Positions 48,445-58,565 of a stretch of 64,000 nt of DNA are shown here, one piece after another. Source of the DNA: Chryseobacterium ureilyticum (GTDB lineage: Bacteria; Bacteroidota; Bacteroidia; Flavobacteriales; Weeksellaceae); assembly GCF_900156735.1 (NCBI RefSeq), contig NZ_FTOL01000001.1, forward strand, positions 434,001 to 498,000. Direction: 5' to 3'. Position 1 is the first letter of the stretch, and every line of letters begins with the position of its first letter. A program made the translations under genes and the position numbers. The notes under the pieces are model-generated. The model saw nothing but the letters and a program-made list of their open reading frames with translations. It ran no database searches and was not told the DNA's origin.

Positions 48445-48446
48445 TC

Positions 48447-48914
48447 ATGGCAGTTTTATATCCTCCAACCAGTTTCTCTTTTATTGTTAACGGGATTTCA
48501 ACAACAGAGGGTATTGACTCCAGATTTCAGTCTATATCTGGTTTATCAACAGAAATTGGAACAGAAGAATATGCCGAAGGAGGCGAAAACAGGTTTACAC
48601 ATCAGCTTCCTTTGAGACCCAAATATCCTAATCTAGTTCTTAAACGTGGGTTAATCGTAAGTTCCGGATTGATCAGCTGGTGCAGAAATGCTATGGAAAA
48701 CTTTGAGTTTGAACCCAGAGATCTGATCATTACTTTATCAGGCGGCATTCAGTCTACAGCACCTTTAATGGTTTGGAACGTAGTAGGAGCTTACCCTGTA
48801 AAGTGGGAAGTATCAGAATTCAATGCAGAAGAAAGCAAACTGGCTATTGAAACAATAGAACTGAAATATAGATATTTCACAATACCCTCATCTTTAGCAA
48901 GCTTAGGCTTGTAA
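48447..48914 (+). CDS. Inner tube protein 3 (baseplate-proximal type, Afp5/Pvc5-like)
   Basis: The 155-residue protein belongs to the same tube fold but is only distantly similar to tubes 1 and 2 (FQSISGLSTEIGTEEYAEGG, HQLPLRPKYPNLVLKRGLI, TIELKYRYFTI). In Afp and PVC, divergent tube proteins form the first rings on the spike-baseplate complex and adapt it to the main tube. This matches its position as the last tube gene before the baseplate genes. The stop is followed within 12 bp by a large inverted repeat that looks like a terminator. Confidence 0.88.
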   Translation: MAVLYPPTSFSFIVNGISTTEGIDSRFQSISGLSTEIGTEEYAEGGENRFTHQLPLRPKYPNLVLKRGLIVSSGLISWCRNAMENFEFEPRDLIITLSGGIQSTAPLMVWNVVGAYPVKWEVSEFNAEESKLAIETIELKYRYFTIPSSLASLGL

Positions 48915-48925
48915 TTTCTAAATCA

Positions 48926-49050
48926 AATCTAAGCACCTGAACGTGTGTTAGTTTAAAGATAACTTTTACCAACATCTTTTTTCATAAAAAAACAACCGAT
49001 TGGTCTATACAAGAGACTGAACACACCCTTCATGTGCCTAGATTTTTTTA
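48926..49050 (+). terminator. Long-stem terminator-like structure between tail and baseplate genes
   Basis: The 24-25-base arms at 48926-48949 and 49020-49044 pair over AATCTA, GCAC, TGAA and GTGTGTT with three small mismatches, around a loop of about 70 bases. The right arm runs into a seven-T tract (49043-49049). It occupies most of the 202-bp gap, the largest inside the main operon. It may cut expression of the baseplate genes relative to the sheath and tube genes. No strict TAnnTTTG box was found before 49117. Confidence 0.7.
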
Positions 49051-49116
49051 ATATAAAATGTTAAATCATTGATTGTAAGTATTTTGTGTATTTATAATTG
49101 ATTAAAAATAAACGAA

Positions 49117-49278
49117 ATGCCAATAGAAATAAAAGAGCTTCACATTAAAATAAATGTGGACGAAAAAGCAGCCGCAACAACAAATGCAACATCCGTAGAT
49201 GAAGCAAAGCTTATGCAGGCAGTGAGTGAAAGCGTGGAACAAGTAGTGAATATTGAACAACGTAAAAAAGAAAGATAA
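49117..49278 (+). CDS. DUF5908 small eCIS protein
   Basis: This 53-residue protein (start MPIEIKELHIKINVDEK, end VEQVVNIEQRKKER) fits the DUF5908 family, known only as a short protein of Bacteroidota injection-system loci. It has one beta strand of alternating residues followed by a helix. The stop TAA overlaps the next ATG by one base (TAATG), so it is coupled to the LysM gene. In position it takes the place of afp6 between the last tube gene and the LysM gene. A small baseplate or tube-adapter role is inferred. Confidence 0.8.
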   Translation: MPIEIKELHIKINVDEKAAATTNATSVDEAKLMQAVSESVEQVVNIEQRKKER

Positions 49279-50018
49279 TGATAGGAGAACTAAAGAAAAC
49301 TGGAGGGGAAATCTTAAAAGTGAAAATAGGAACCTATAAGGATAATGGGTTTGAAAGTGTCATTGATAGTGATGCCTTTGAAGCTCTCATTAATCCTACT
49401 GGTTTTTCTTTTACAAGTAAGATAGAATATAATACTACACAAGAGCAAGGGGCTCCTGGAAGTAATCCAAAATTTACTAAAGTATCTCCCCAGGCATTAC
49501 AAATGGAGTTTTTATTTGATGGTACGGGAGTAACAGAAGCGTATAAAGGTAATAAGCTTATCAATGTCATAAAAAAAAATAAGTTCTCGCATAAGACTGT
49601 TAAGGAACAATTAAAACGTTTTTATGAAGCGACAGGTGAATTTAAGGGGTCATTCCATAAGCCATATAGTGTTATTGTTATTTGGGGAGAATTTGAATTT
49701 AAAGGAACTCTCACTGAATTTACAATAGATTATAAGATGTTTAATAAAGATGGAACTCCTTTAAGAGCTATTGGAAAAGCAACTTTTTTAGAAGGAATTA
49801 GTCAAGAGCTTATAGCGCAAAAAGTAAAAAAATCGTCCCCGGATCTTACACATAAAAGAACAGTACAAGACGGAGATACGTTACCCTTAATGACTGAAAA
49901 AATTTACGGAGACTCTAAGTACTATCTGGAAGTAGCTAAAATAAATGGTCTTATCAATTTTAGACAATTAAAGCCAGGGAGTGAACTCTACTTTCCACCT
50001 ATAGAAAAAATATCATAA
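49278..50018 (+). CDS. LysM baseplate protein (Afp7/Pvc7-like)
   Basis: The 246-residue protein has an N-terminal tube-fold-like region (residues about 10-180; FEALINPTGFSF, KVSPQALQMEFLFDGTG, FEFKGTLTEFTIDYKMF). A C-terminal LysM-like domain follows (about 195-245; VQDGDTLPLMTEKIYGDSKY and LKPGSELYFPP). The same organisation is found in Afp7/Pvc7, which links the tube start to the inner baseplate. It lies 1 bp before the spike gene, as in other eCIS loci. Confidence 0.88.
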   Translation: MIGELKKTGGEILKVKIGTYKDNGFESVIDSDAFEALINPTGFSFTSKIEYNTTQEQGAPGSNPKFTKVSPQALQMEFLFDGTGVTEAYKGNKLINVIKKNKFSHKTVKEQLKRFYEATGEFKGSFHKPYSVIVIWGEFEFKGTLTEFTIDYKMFNKDGTPLRAIGKATFLEGISQELIAQKVKKSSPDLTHKRTVQDGDTLPLMTEKIYGDSKYYLEVAKINGLINFRQLKPGSELYFPPIEKIS

Positions 50019-50019
50019 T

Positions 50020-51765
50020 ATGAACAATAGCGGATACATACAAACATCAAAAAATCCAGACTTAATAACTTTTAAAGTGATGTCCGGAGGTACAGAATTA
50101 CCAGGCAAATATGGTGTGAAAAGCATTGTTGTAGAAAAAGAGGTCAACAGAATTCCTTACGCCCGCATTGTAATTTTAGATGGAAGTGCACCCGAGCAAG
50201 ACTTCAAATTAAGTAATGAAGATCTTTTAATTCCAGGAAAAGAAATCGAAATCACAGCAGGTTATCACTCTGAAGAAGAAACCATTTTTAAAGGAGTTGT
50301 TGTAAAGCATAATATAAAAGTGAGAAACGGTTCCTCCTACCTCATCATAGAATGTAGGGATAAGGCTGTGAAAATGACCTTAGGGAGAAAAAGCAAATAC
50401 TTCTATGAAAGCACAGATAGCGACGTAATTGAAGAATTGATCAGTAATAACGGACTTACTGCTGATGTAGAAGCTACTTCCAACTCACATAAAGAACTGG
50501 TTCAGTATAGAGCATCCGATTGGGATTTCATGCTAACCAGAGCGCAGGCAAATGGTAAACTTTGTTTCGTTGAAGACGGAACCATCAAAATTGCTAAACC
50601 TGATTTTAGTGGAGAAGCCGTAGAAACAGTGGTTTATGGATCATCAGTACATGAATTTGACGGAGAAATTGACGCCAGAGACCAGTTTAACAAGATTACA
50701 GCCAAAACATGGAGCTATACAGATCAGGAGCTGACAGAAGTGGAAGCTCAGGATCCTGCAATCAAGCTCAATGGAGATCTTTCATCAGGCGATTTAGCAG
50801 ATGTCTTTGGAATAGAAGATTTACAACTTAGACATGGCGGAAATCTTACTCAAAGCGAATTACAGGAATGGGGAGACGCCAAAGCAACCTTCCAGCAGCT
50901 GGCAAAAACACGAGGAAGAGTAAAATTCCAGGGAATTCCATCTGTAAAGCCAGGAGTTTCATTGACATTACAAGGAGTTGGAAACCGATTCAACGGGAAA
51001 ATATATGTAACAGGAGCCCGTCACGAAATAGCGGATGGAAACTGGCTTGTTGATGCTCAGTTTGGGCTTTCCCCAACATGGTTCTCAGAAACTTATGACG
51101 TAAGTGAAATGCCGGGTTCAGGAATTATTCCGGCAATAAGCGGATTGCACGTAGGAAAAGTCTCTCAGTTGGAATCAGATCCGGACGGTGAAGATAGAAT
51201 TCTGGTACAGATTCCAATCATTAATAATGAAGAAGAAGGAATCTGGGCACGTGTAGCCACACTTGATGCAGGAGAAAACAGAGGATCATTCTTCAGACCG
51301 GAAATCGGAGATGAGGTCATTATTGGATTCATTAATGATGATCCCAACGATGCCGTTGTACTCGGAATGTTAAACAGCAGCACAAAACCAGCTCCCATTG
51401 TAGCCTCCGATGATAATCACGAAAAAGGATTTGTCACCAGAAGTGAAATGAAAATGATCTTTAATGACGATAAAATTTCATACACCCTTGAAACACCAAA
51501 AGGCAAAAAAGTGATCTTGGACGAAGATGCCGATGTTATTAAAATTGAAGATGAACACTCTAATATTCTTACTCTCAACAAAGATGGTATTAGTATGGAA
51601 AGTGGAAAAGACATCAAGATAAAAGCAAAAGGTAACATTAATATGGAAGGAAAGAATATTAATGTAAAGGCTAGTGCTCAGCTAAAAGCCGAAGGAAGTT
51701 CCGGTACAGAGCTTAAATCCGGAGCTGTAACAGTAGTAAAAGGATCACAAGTTAAAATCAATTAA
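50020..51765 (+). CDS. VgrG-like central spike protein (Afp8/Pvc8-like)
   Basis: The 581-residue protein combines a gp27-like part (about 1-365; KGVVVKHNIKVRNGSSYL, QYRASDWDFMLTRAQANGKL) with a gp5-like OB domain (about 375-460; GKVSQLESDPDGEDRILVQI, WARVATLDAG, FFRPEIGDEVIIGFIND). It ends in a repetitive beta-helical needle (about 490-581; short repeats such as IKIKAKGNINMEGKNINVKA). It forms the trimeric spike that pierces the target. The PAAR gene starts 5 bp downstream and encodes the tip. Confidence 0.93.
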   Translation: MNNSGYIQTSKNPDLITFKVMSGGTELPGKYGVKSIVVEKEVNRIPYARIVILDGSAPEQDFKLSNEDLLIPGKEIEITAGYHSEEETIFKGVVVKHNIKVRNGSSYLIIECRDKAVKMTLGRKSKYFYESTDSDVIEELISNNGLTADVEATSNSHKELVQYRASDWDFMLTRAQANGKLCFVEDGTIKIAKPDFSGEAVETVVYGSSVHEFDGEIDARDQFNKITAKTWSYTDQELTEVEAQDPAIKLNGDLSSGDLADVFGIEDLQLRHGGNLTQSELQEWGDAKATFQQLAKTRGRVKFQGIPSVKPGVSLTLQGVGNRFNGKIYVTGARHEIADGNWLVDAQFGLSPTWFSETYDVSEMPGSGIIPAISGLHVGKVSQLESDPDGEDRILVQIPIINNEEEGIWARVATLDAGENRGSFFRPEIGDEVIIGFINDDPNDAVVLGMLNSSTKPAPIVASDDNHEKGFVTRSEMKMIFNDDKISYTLETPKGKKVILDEDADVIKIEDEHSNILTLNKDGISMESGKDIKIKAKGNINMEGKNINVKASAQLKAEGSSGTELKSGAVTVVKGSQVKIN

Positions 51766-51770
51766 TCATC

Positions 51771-52061
51771 ATGAAACCAGCAGCAAGAATTACAGATATG
51801 CACACCTGCCCCATGGTGACCGGAAATGTTCCACATGTAGGCGGTCCTATCATTCCGGCGGGAGAACCCACTGTACTTATTGGCGGAATGCCGGCAGCAA
51901 GAGTAGGAGATAAAGCAATGTGTACAGGTCCTATGGATACAATTGCATCAGGTTCCTCAAGCGTGTTAATTGGCGGGAAACAAGCCGCAAGAATGGGAGA
52001 CTCTACCGCTCATGGAGGTGTAATAACCGCTGGAGAAGCTACTGTTTTAATAGGCGGATAA
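51771..52061 (+). CDS. PAAR-repeat spike tip protein (Afp10-like)
   Basis: The 96-residue protein contains three PAAR-type segments (AGEPTVLIGGMPAARVGD, SGSSSVLIGGKQAARMGD, AGEATVLIGG) plus HTCP, MCTG and STAHGG, which should supply the His and Cys ligands for the metal ion at the tip. It has no toxin extension. It caps the VgrG needle. It has the usual length for a minimal PAAR protein. Confidence 0.95.
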   Translation: MKPAARITDMHTCPMVTGNVPHVGGPIIPAGEPTVLIGGMPAARVGDKAMCTGPMDTIASGSSSVLIGGKQAARMGDSTAHGGVITAGEATVLIGG

Positions 52062-52179
52062 TATTGAAAAATTATCCGGCTACAATTACAATGTAAAACA
52101 TCAATAACAATACGGTTAAAATAACCAAAACTCTATGCAGCAGATGCAAGATGTTAACATTAAATATAACAAATAACGT

Positions 52180-52590
52180 ATGAAAATAAATACAGATTTT
52201 TTAGGAACAGGCTGGAGTTTTCCACCTGAGTTTAACGAGACTGAAGGAAAACTGACAATGACCACAGATGTAGAAGACATCAACAATAGCCTTATGATTT
52301 TACTGTCAACACGTCCGGGTGAACGGGTAATGTTTCCAAACTACGGATGTGATCTGCATGAAATGCTCTTTAAACCTCTGGACTTAACGCTGATTACCCA
52401 GATGAAAGGAATCATCGAGCGTGCTATTTTATATCATGAACCCAGAATCAATATTCTAAGTATTGAAATCAATACCCAGGAAGAACTTCAGGGAGAAGTT
52501 TTGATAGAAGTTGACTACGAAGTAAGAAATACTAATACAAGAAGCAATATGGTTTTCCCTTTTTACAAAGGAGAAGCTACCGAAATATAA
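52180..52590 (+). CDS. gp25-like baseplate wedge protein (Afp9/Pvc9-like)
   Basis: The 136-residue protein contains the GPW/gp25 core: NSLMILLSTRPGERVMFPNYG followed by CDLHEMLFKPL, and ERAILYHEPRINI. It connects the baseplate to the first sheath ring. In Afp the order is spike, gp25, PAAR. Here PAAR comes before gp25. The flanking gaps (118 and 89 bp) are larger than elsewhere in this operon and hold no recognisable gene. Confidence 0.93.
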   Translation: MKINTDFLGTGWSFPPEFNETEGKLTMTTDVEDINNSLMILLSTRPGERVMFPNYGCDLHEMLFKPLDLTLITQMKGIIERAILYHEPRINILSIEINTQEELQGEVLIEVDYEVRNTNTRSNMVFPFYKGEATEI

Positions 52591-52679
52591 TGAATTACGG
52601 GATGTCTGTAGCCATTTTGAATACTACCAAACACTACACTAAGTATTGCATCTGACCATAGAAAGATAAATATAAACAA

Positions 52680-55600
52680 ATGAAAAAAACAGATACATTT
52701 TCACATTATCGTGAAGGAAAATCACAAATGCAGCGCTTTTTAGCAGAACTAGATCCTGGCAATCTTGAATTACACGATTTCGATTTGTTTGATTGGCTAT
52801 TATTCGCAAACAATTTTGCCAGAAGTGTAAACTATTTTGACAAAGGTGATAATACAAAACCAAAAGGAAAATGGGGAAACTTCTTCCTGGGTGACGATAC
52901 TAAAGCGATCCCGCGTAGAGAAAGCGTTGAGTATAAAAGTATGAAAAAACAGGTTACAGATCTTATGTCCCAGTTTGAACAGGATAGCAGTCTGACTCCA
53001 CACCTGACATTATTTGTATGCTTTTTGAAATTATTGGATTTCTCGAAAAAAGCCTTCAATAACCTTACCAAAAGACATCTTGATTTCTACTACAACGAAA
53101 TACTTCAAATTGAAAAAAATGAAGCCAAAGCAGACAAAGCTTATGTGATTTTTGAACTCGCAAAAAAGGCAATTCAGGAAAAAATTCCAGCCGGTACATT
53201 GCTGGATGGAGGCAAAGACGCTGGCGGAAAAAAAAGAATTTACAAAACAGGAGACGAACTTATTGCCAACCAGGCAAAAGTAGTTGAGATCAAAAGCTTC
53301 TTAAATGATGCTGAAAAAAGAGAACTGAAAATGGCTCCCGTAGCAAACTCTGCAGACGGATTAGGTGATAAATTGCCGGAAAACAGCAATTATTGGTGGC
53401 CTTTTGGATATAATTCTGATGAAGCCAATTCAAGTAAATCTATTTATAAAGATCTTCCAAAAGCCAAACTGGGATTCTCTGTTGCATCATCATTATTTGA
53501 TTTGAAAGAAGGTGAAAGAACAGTAACCCTTAAGATTGATTTTAATAAAAATTCTGATGAGAAATTATATAACCTTTCAACAACAGATATTGAAAATAAT
53601 ATCAAGGTGCTTTGTAGCGGGGAAAAAGAATGGCTATCCGGTATTGTTTTAAAATGTATTAAAAACGAAAAGGAGAGATTGGAACTTTCTTTTACATTAT
53701 CTAAAGATTTCCCTTCCGTAGTAAAATATGATAAAGAAGTACTTTCAGAAACATTTCAAACCAATTTCCCTGTCGTAAGGTTTATGATCGAAGGAGAGAA
53801 ATACTACGATGTTTACGAAGGTCTTTCAGAAAAAATAATAAAAAACATTGAAATAGGAGTTGATGTAAAAGGGATGAAATCAATTCAGATTGAAAATGAT
53901 AATGGTGAATTAAATTCAGAAAAGCCTTATTATCCTTTCACTGCACAACCTATTAAAGGATCTAATTTTTTCATCAAATGTCCTGAAATGTTTTCCAAAA
54001 AATGGAAGAATGCAGACATTACGATAAACTGGAAAAATACTCCGGATTCCATTAAAGACTTATACAGCGGATATGTGATTCAGCCCAATCAAAACATCAG
54101 TTTAAGTGATTTTGAAGCATCTGAAAGCCCATCCATTGTAGGTTCTGATTCTTATTTTAAAGCAGATGTTGCCTTAATGGATAAGGAAATCTGGTATACT
54201 AAAGCCAATGGAATTGATGTATTTAAAAAAGTAGGTAACGCTTACAAAACCCAGTTCTCTGTAAATAATATCAGAAATGAGGCGGGAACAAGTGAAATCA
54301 TCAGATTAACCCTTAACCAGTCATCATTACAGGATGTATATCCTAAGCTATATACATTGACATTATCAAGTGATCCAAAATATAAAAAACTGATTCCAAA
54401 CGAACCTTATATTCCTATTGCTGAAGATATAGAGTTGAGCTACAGTGCAAAGGAAACAGCATATTCTTATCTGGACATCAACTCAGCCGGAGTTGCCTCA
54501 AAGACTAGAGAAGTAGAAGTATATCATGAAGATGCTTTCGGACAATATGAAAAAGAAGCCGATAAAAAAGCGATTGTACCGGTACATCAAAACGGAGGTG
54601 AATTATATATCGGTTTGGAAGCAATGCCCCAAACAACAGTTTCATTATTGATCCAGATGCTGGAAGGAAGCGAAAACGCCTTAGTAGATACCTTCCTTGA
54701 AAAAGAATTTATAGAGTGGCACTACCTTTCAGGAGATACCTGGAAAAGTTTATCAGATTATATGCTGCAGAATGAAACCAGAAAATTCCTTGAATCCGGA
54801 ATTGTGAAGTTTAAAGTTCCTAAGGATATCAATACTAGCCATACAAGATTTACCGATGGATTGGTTTGGATCAGAGCAAAATCCCAAAGAAGTTATGATG
54901 CGGTATGCAAAGTTCAGGGTATTTATACTCAGGCAGTTGTAGCTACATTCCAAAATCAGGAAAATGACTTGTCTCACCTTAATAACGGATTGGCAGCAAA
55001 AACCATTTCTAAACTGATCACAAGAGTTGCTCAGGTAAAATCAGTAGATCAGCCTTATAACTCGTTTGACGGTAAATATAAAGAAACAGATCCTGAGTTT
55101 TACAGACGTGTAAGTGAGCGATTGAGACATAAACACAGAGCTATTACACAATGGGACTACGAACAACTGATATTACAGGAGTTTCCGGAGGTTTTTAAAG
55201 TAAAATGTTTAAACCATACTTCCGAATTATCCTATATGGCTCCTGGACATGTAACCCTAATGGTAGTACCGAATATTAAAAATAAAAACGCCTTTGATGT
55301 CTATCAGCCAAGAGTAAGCAGAGCTACTTTGAATAAAATTCAGAATTACATCAATGAATTGAATACAATGCATGTAAAAGCTCAAGTGGTTAATCCTAAT
55401 TATAAGGAAGCAAAAGTACAGACAAAGGTAAAGTTCTTCGAACAGTATGATGAAACATTCTACCTCAAGCAGCTGGACGAAGATATTAAAAAATACATAT
55501 CGCCTTGGGCATTCACAGACACTAAAGACATTGATTTTAATGTAGAATTGAATGTTAATCAGTTGATTAATTACCTGGAGCAGCTGTATTATGTAGATTA

Positions 55601-55730
55601 CATTGATGAAGTTAAAATCCTGGTAAATAATATTATACAGAGACAATCTTTAATTGAAGTAGATCCAAAATCAATTTTGGTATCAGCTAAACAGCACGAT
55701 GTTACTATTACAGATCAGGTATGTATTTAA
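52680..55730 (+). CDS. Baseplate J-like wedge protein (Afp11/Pvc11-like)
   Basis: The 1016-residue protein has the Afp11-type organisation. A helical N-terminal region (about 1-165) is followed by IPAGTLLDGGKDAGGKKRIY, the 'intrinsically bounded' segment typical of gp6/J proteins. A large beta-rich middle part follows, with a C-terminal region containing DPEFYRRVSERLRHKHRAIT and YEQLILQEFPEVFKVKCLNH. It forms part of the six wedges around the spike. It lies 24 bp before the second large baseplate gene. Confidence 0.9.
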   Translation: MKKTDTFSHYREGKSQMQRFLAELDPGNLELHDFDLFDWLLFANNFARSVNYFDKGDNTKPKGKWGNFFLGDDTKAIPRRESVEYKSMKKQVTDLMSQFEQDSSLTPHLTLFVCFLKLLDFSKKAFNNLTKRHLDFYYNEILQIEKNEAKADKAYVIFELAKKAIQEKIPAGTLLDGGKDAGGKKRIYKTGDELIANQAKVVEIKSFLNDAEKRELKMAPVANSADGLGDKLPENSNYWWPFGYNSDEANSSKSIYKDLPKAKLGFSVASSLFDLKEGERTVTLKIDFNKNSDEKLYNLSTTDIENNIKVLCSGEKEWLSGIVLKCIKNEKERLELSFTLSKDFPSVVKYDKEVLSETFQTNFPVVRFMIEGEKYYDVYEGLSEKIIKNIEIGVDVKGMKSIQIENDNGELNSEKPYYPFTAQPIKGSNFFIKCPEMFSKKWKNADITINWKNTPDSIKDLYSGYVIQPNQNISLSDFEASESPSIVGSDSYFKADVALMDKEIWYTKANGIDVFKKVGNAYKTQFSVNNIRNEAGTSEIIRLTLNQSSLQDVYPKLYTLTLSSDPKYKKLIPNEPYIPIAEDIELSYSAKETAYSYLDINSAGVASKTREVEVYHEDAFGQYEKEADKKAIVPVHQNGGELYIGLEAMPQTTVSLLIQMLEGSENALVDTFLEKEFIEWHYLSGDTWKSLSDYMLQNETRKFLESGIVKFKVPKDINTSHTRFTDGLVWIRAKSQRSYDAVCKVQGIYTQAVVATFQNQENDLSHLNNGLAAKTISKLITRVAQVKSVDQPYNSFDGKYKETDPEFYRRVSERLRHKHRAITQWDYEQLILQEFPEVFKVKCLNHTSELSYMAPGHVTLMVVPNIKNKNAFDVYQPRVSRATLNKIQNYINELNTMHVKAQVVNPNYKEAKVQTKVKFFEQYDETFYLKQLDEDIKKYISPWAFTDTKDIDFNVELNVNQLINYLEQLYYVDYIDEVKILVNNIIQRQSLIEVDPKSILVSAKQHDVTITDQVCI

Positions 55731-55754
55731 TAATAAATAAGAAGAAACATAATC

Positions 55755-58565
55755 ATGTCAGAAAATAAACATATTAGTATATCAAAAAATATAGAAACAG
55801 GGGATCAGACAGATTTTCATTTTCTACGCAAAACAGGGATTGAATACATAGAAAAGTTAGGAGGAAAACTCTGGACCGATTATAATTCTCATGATCCCGG
55901 GATCACCACTTTGGAAGTTTTAAGTTATGCCATAACGGATCTGGGAATGAGAATGAACCTGAATATGGAAGATATTTTAGCATCCGATGATGTAAAAAAA
56001 GATATTCATACACAATTCCTGAAGGCTACGGAAATTTTACCTTCAAGACCTTTAACTGAGCTGGATTACAGAAAACTGTTTATAGATATCAGCATGGCTG
56101 GAGGGATTGTAAGACCGATCCGAAATTGTTGGTTGGTTCCTAAAACGGAAAAGCTTTACGTAGATTGTAAAACCGGGAATTTAGACTTTAAACCTATCGG
56201 AGAAAAGAATAAAAGCTTTGATATAAAAGGTTTGTATGACCTTTACGTAGACTATGCCGAAGAGATTGATGCTGATGGAGTAGGGTGCGAGAAATCAAAT
56301 GTAAATACCCAGATATTAGATCGCTATCATTCCAATAGAGGACTTTGTGAAGATTTAGCTGAAATTAAAAAAGTTGAAACTCAAAAAGTAGCGGTGTGTG
56401 CCCGTATCGGGCTTGTAAGTAAAGCAGATGAAGAACTGGTGCATGCAAAAGTACTCAGAACAATCAATAACTATCTGTCTCCTGAGGTTCATTTTTATTC
56501 ATTGAAACAAATGCTTGAAAAAGGTCTGAGCACAGATCAGATTTTTGAAGGACCACTTTTGAATAATGGTTTTATTGATACTGAAGAGCTTAAAAACAGC
56601 CAGTTGAGAAGAGAAGTCCGTCTTTCCGATATTATCAGTGAGATTATGAAAATTGATGGTGTTAAAGAAATTCATGACGTTTCTATTGCAGGTTGTGACA
56701 ACGTGATCAGAAAAAATAATGATTGGATGATCTGCATTGAAAAAGGCAGAAAACCGGAAATGTGCGAGCTGAGTTCATTCAGTTACAGCAAGGGTGCACT
56801 TCCTTTAAATATCAATGACAAAAAGGTTCAGGATTACTTAGAAACTCTTAAAAGAGAAGAAAAAGTACTCAGAGATGATGCAAAACAAAATAAAGAATTA
56901 GCCCTGCCAAAAGGAACTTCATATGATATAGCAAATTATGCTACCATCCTGAATGAATTCCCCGATACTTATGGAGTAGGAGAATCAGGAATTATAGGAA
57001 ATCAAACCCCGGAGAGAGAAGCTTTGGCTAAACAAATGAAGGGTTACCTGTTGTTTTTTGATCAGATCCTTGCCGGCTACTTCAAACACCTTGAAAAGAT
57101 CAAAGAAGTATTAAGTGTTAATGGTAATTTAAAAAGAACGTATTTCACGCAAGCCCTTAAAGATATTAAAGGTTTTGATGAACTGGTCCATGAATATGAT
57201 ACTGAAAGTGATGATAAACTGACAGATTCACTATATAGAGAGTTGGATAACAGCGTTGAACGTAGAAATGAAGTTTTAGATCACTTGATTTCCCGTTTTG
57301 CAGAGACGTTCAGTGATTATACTTTCTTAATGAAATCACTGTACGGAAAATCTACTGACGAAATTGTCTTAATGAACAAAGAAAACTTCTTAAAAGAGTA
57401 TCCATCATTAAGTAAAGACAGAGGTTTAGGGTATAATTATACATTGATTGGAGATTTGGATGTCTGGAATGGTAAAAACGTTTCCGGTGTTCAGAAAAGA
57501 GTTGCCCGTTTGCTTGGAATCAAAGATTATAGACAAAGAAATCTTTCGCAATCTCCGGTTTCAATCATTGTAACAGAAGATAATGAAGGTAAGAAAAGCT
57601 ATACCTGGAAAATAAAAGACAGCAAAGGGAATATTATCTTATCATCTGTCAACAGCTACAAACTTGAACATATTGCAACCCAGAATTTGAATGATGCAAT
57701 TTATCAGACCATCCAAATAGATCAGGAAGACCTTGAAAATGCATTGGAACAATTGAAAAAGGGCGAATATGAAGGTGATATCATCGGAAATATAAAAATT
57801 AATCTTTCAGGAGGAGGAAACTACTATTTTGAGATTGTAGACGATCCAGTAAAGAAAAATGTAATTGCTACCCATAAGAAAACGAATCCTTATACATCTT
57901 TAAATGATCTGGCAGACGGCATCGAAGAAACAGTAAAGTATTTTAAATATGAATTCACAGAAGAAGGTATTTTCCTTGTTGAACATTTACTGCTGAAACC
58001 AACCGCTAAAGATTATAAGCTTATGGGAGGTATTGGTTGTATGGCAATCGGAGAAACGTTTAAAGTGGCATATGATCTTGTAGAAAAAGAATCTACAACA
58101 GGTTCGAAAAATTATTCAGAAGCTCTTATGTCCTCTTGTGAAGGTTGTGAAGCCGGAGTTTATGATCCTTATTCTTACCGTGTAAGTGTTGTTCTTCCAG
58201 GTTTTGCTTATCGTTTTCAGGATCCTGATTTCAGACGCTATGCAGAAACAGTGATCAGACAGGAAATTCCAGCTCATATTCTGGCAAAAATTTGCTGGGT
58301 AGGAGATCGATTGAGTGAAAAACAAGCCGCACAGAATGACCTGGCAGAATTTGAAGCTGCCTATAAAAAATATCTCTCAGATAAATCAAGAAACAATACT
58401 GAGAACCTAGGAAACAGCATTACAGATTTATTGGATGCACTGGGCAACTTAAATAATATCTATAAACCAGGAAGACTTCTGGACTGTGCCGCGGATGATA
58501 GTGACATATTAGACGGAAAGATCATATTAGGACAATCAAACTTATATAAAATTGATAAAAAATGA
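55755..58565 (+). CDS. Baseplate wedge protein (Afp12/Pvc12-like)
   Basis: The 936-residue protein starts with a segment characteristic of the Afp12 family, including LWTDYNSHDPGITTLEVLSY and AITDLGMRMNLNMEDI (about residues 38-75). It contains a long helical middle part (RNEVLDHLISRFAETFSDYTF) and GVYDPYSYRVSVVLPGFAYR near residue 800. It partners the Afp11-like protein in the wedge. Its TGA stop overlaps the ATG of the next gene (ATGA), so translation of the accessory protein is coupled to it. Confidence 0.88.
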   Translation: MSENKHISISKNIETGDQTDFHFLRKTGIEYIEKLGGKLWTDYNSHDPGITTLEVLSYAITDLGMRMNLNMEDILASDDVKKDIHTQFLKATEILPSRPLTELDYRKLFIDISMAGGIVRPIRNCWLVPKTEKLYVDCKTGNLDFKPIGEKNKSFDIKGLYDLYVDYAEEIDADGVGCEKSNVNTQILDRYHSNRGLCEDLAEIKKVETQKVAVCARIGLVSKADEELVHAKVLRTINNYLSPEVHFYSLKQMLEKGLSTDQIFEGPLLNNGFIDTEELKNSQLRREVRLSDIISEIMKIDGVKEIHDVSIAGCDNVIRKNNDWMICIEKGRKPEMCELSSFSYSKGALPLNINDKKVQDYLETLKREEKVLRDDAKQNKELALPKGTSYDIANYATILNEFPDTYGVGESGIIGNQTPEREALAKQMKGYLLFFDQILAGYFKHLEKIKEVLSVNGNLKRTYFTQALKDIKGFDELVHEYDTESDDKLTDSLYRELDNSVERRNEVLDHLISRFAETFSDYTFLMKSLYGKSTDEIVLMNKENFLKEYPSLSKDRGLGYNYTLIGDLDVWNGKNVSGVQKRVARLLGIKDYRQRNLSQSPVSIIVTEDNEGKKSYTWKIKDSKGNIILSSVNSYKLEHIATQNLNDAIYQTIQIDQEDLENALEQLKKGEYEGDIIGNIKINLSGGGNYYFEIVDDPVKKNVIATHKKTNPYTSLNDLADGIEETVKYFKYEFTEEGIFLVEHLLLKPTAKDYKLMGGIGCMAIGETFKVAYDLVEKESTTGSKNYSEALMSSCEGCEAGVYDPYSYRVSVVLPGFAYRFQDPDFRRYAETVIRQEIPAHILAKICWVGDRLSEKQAAQNDLAEFEAAYKKYLSDKSRNNTENLGNSITDLLDALGNLNNIYKPGRLLDCAADDSDILDGKIILGQSNLYKIDKK

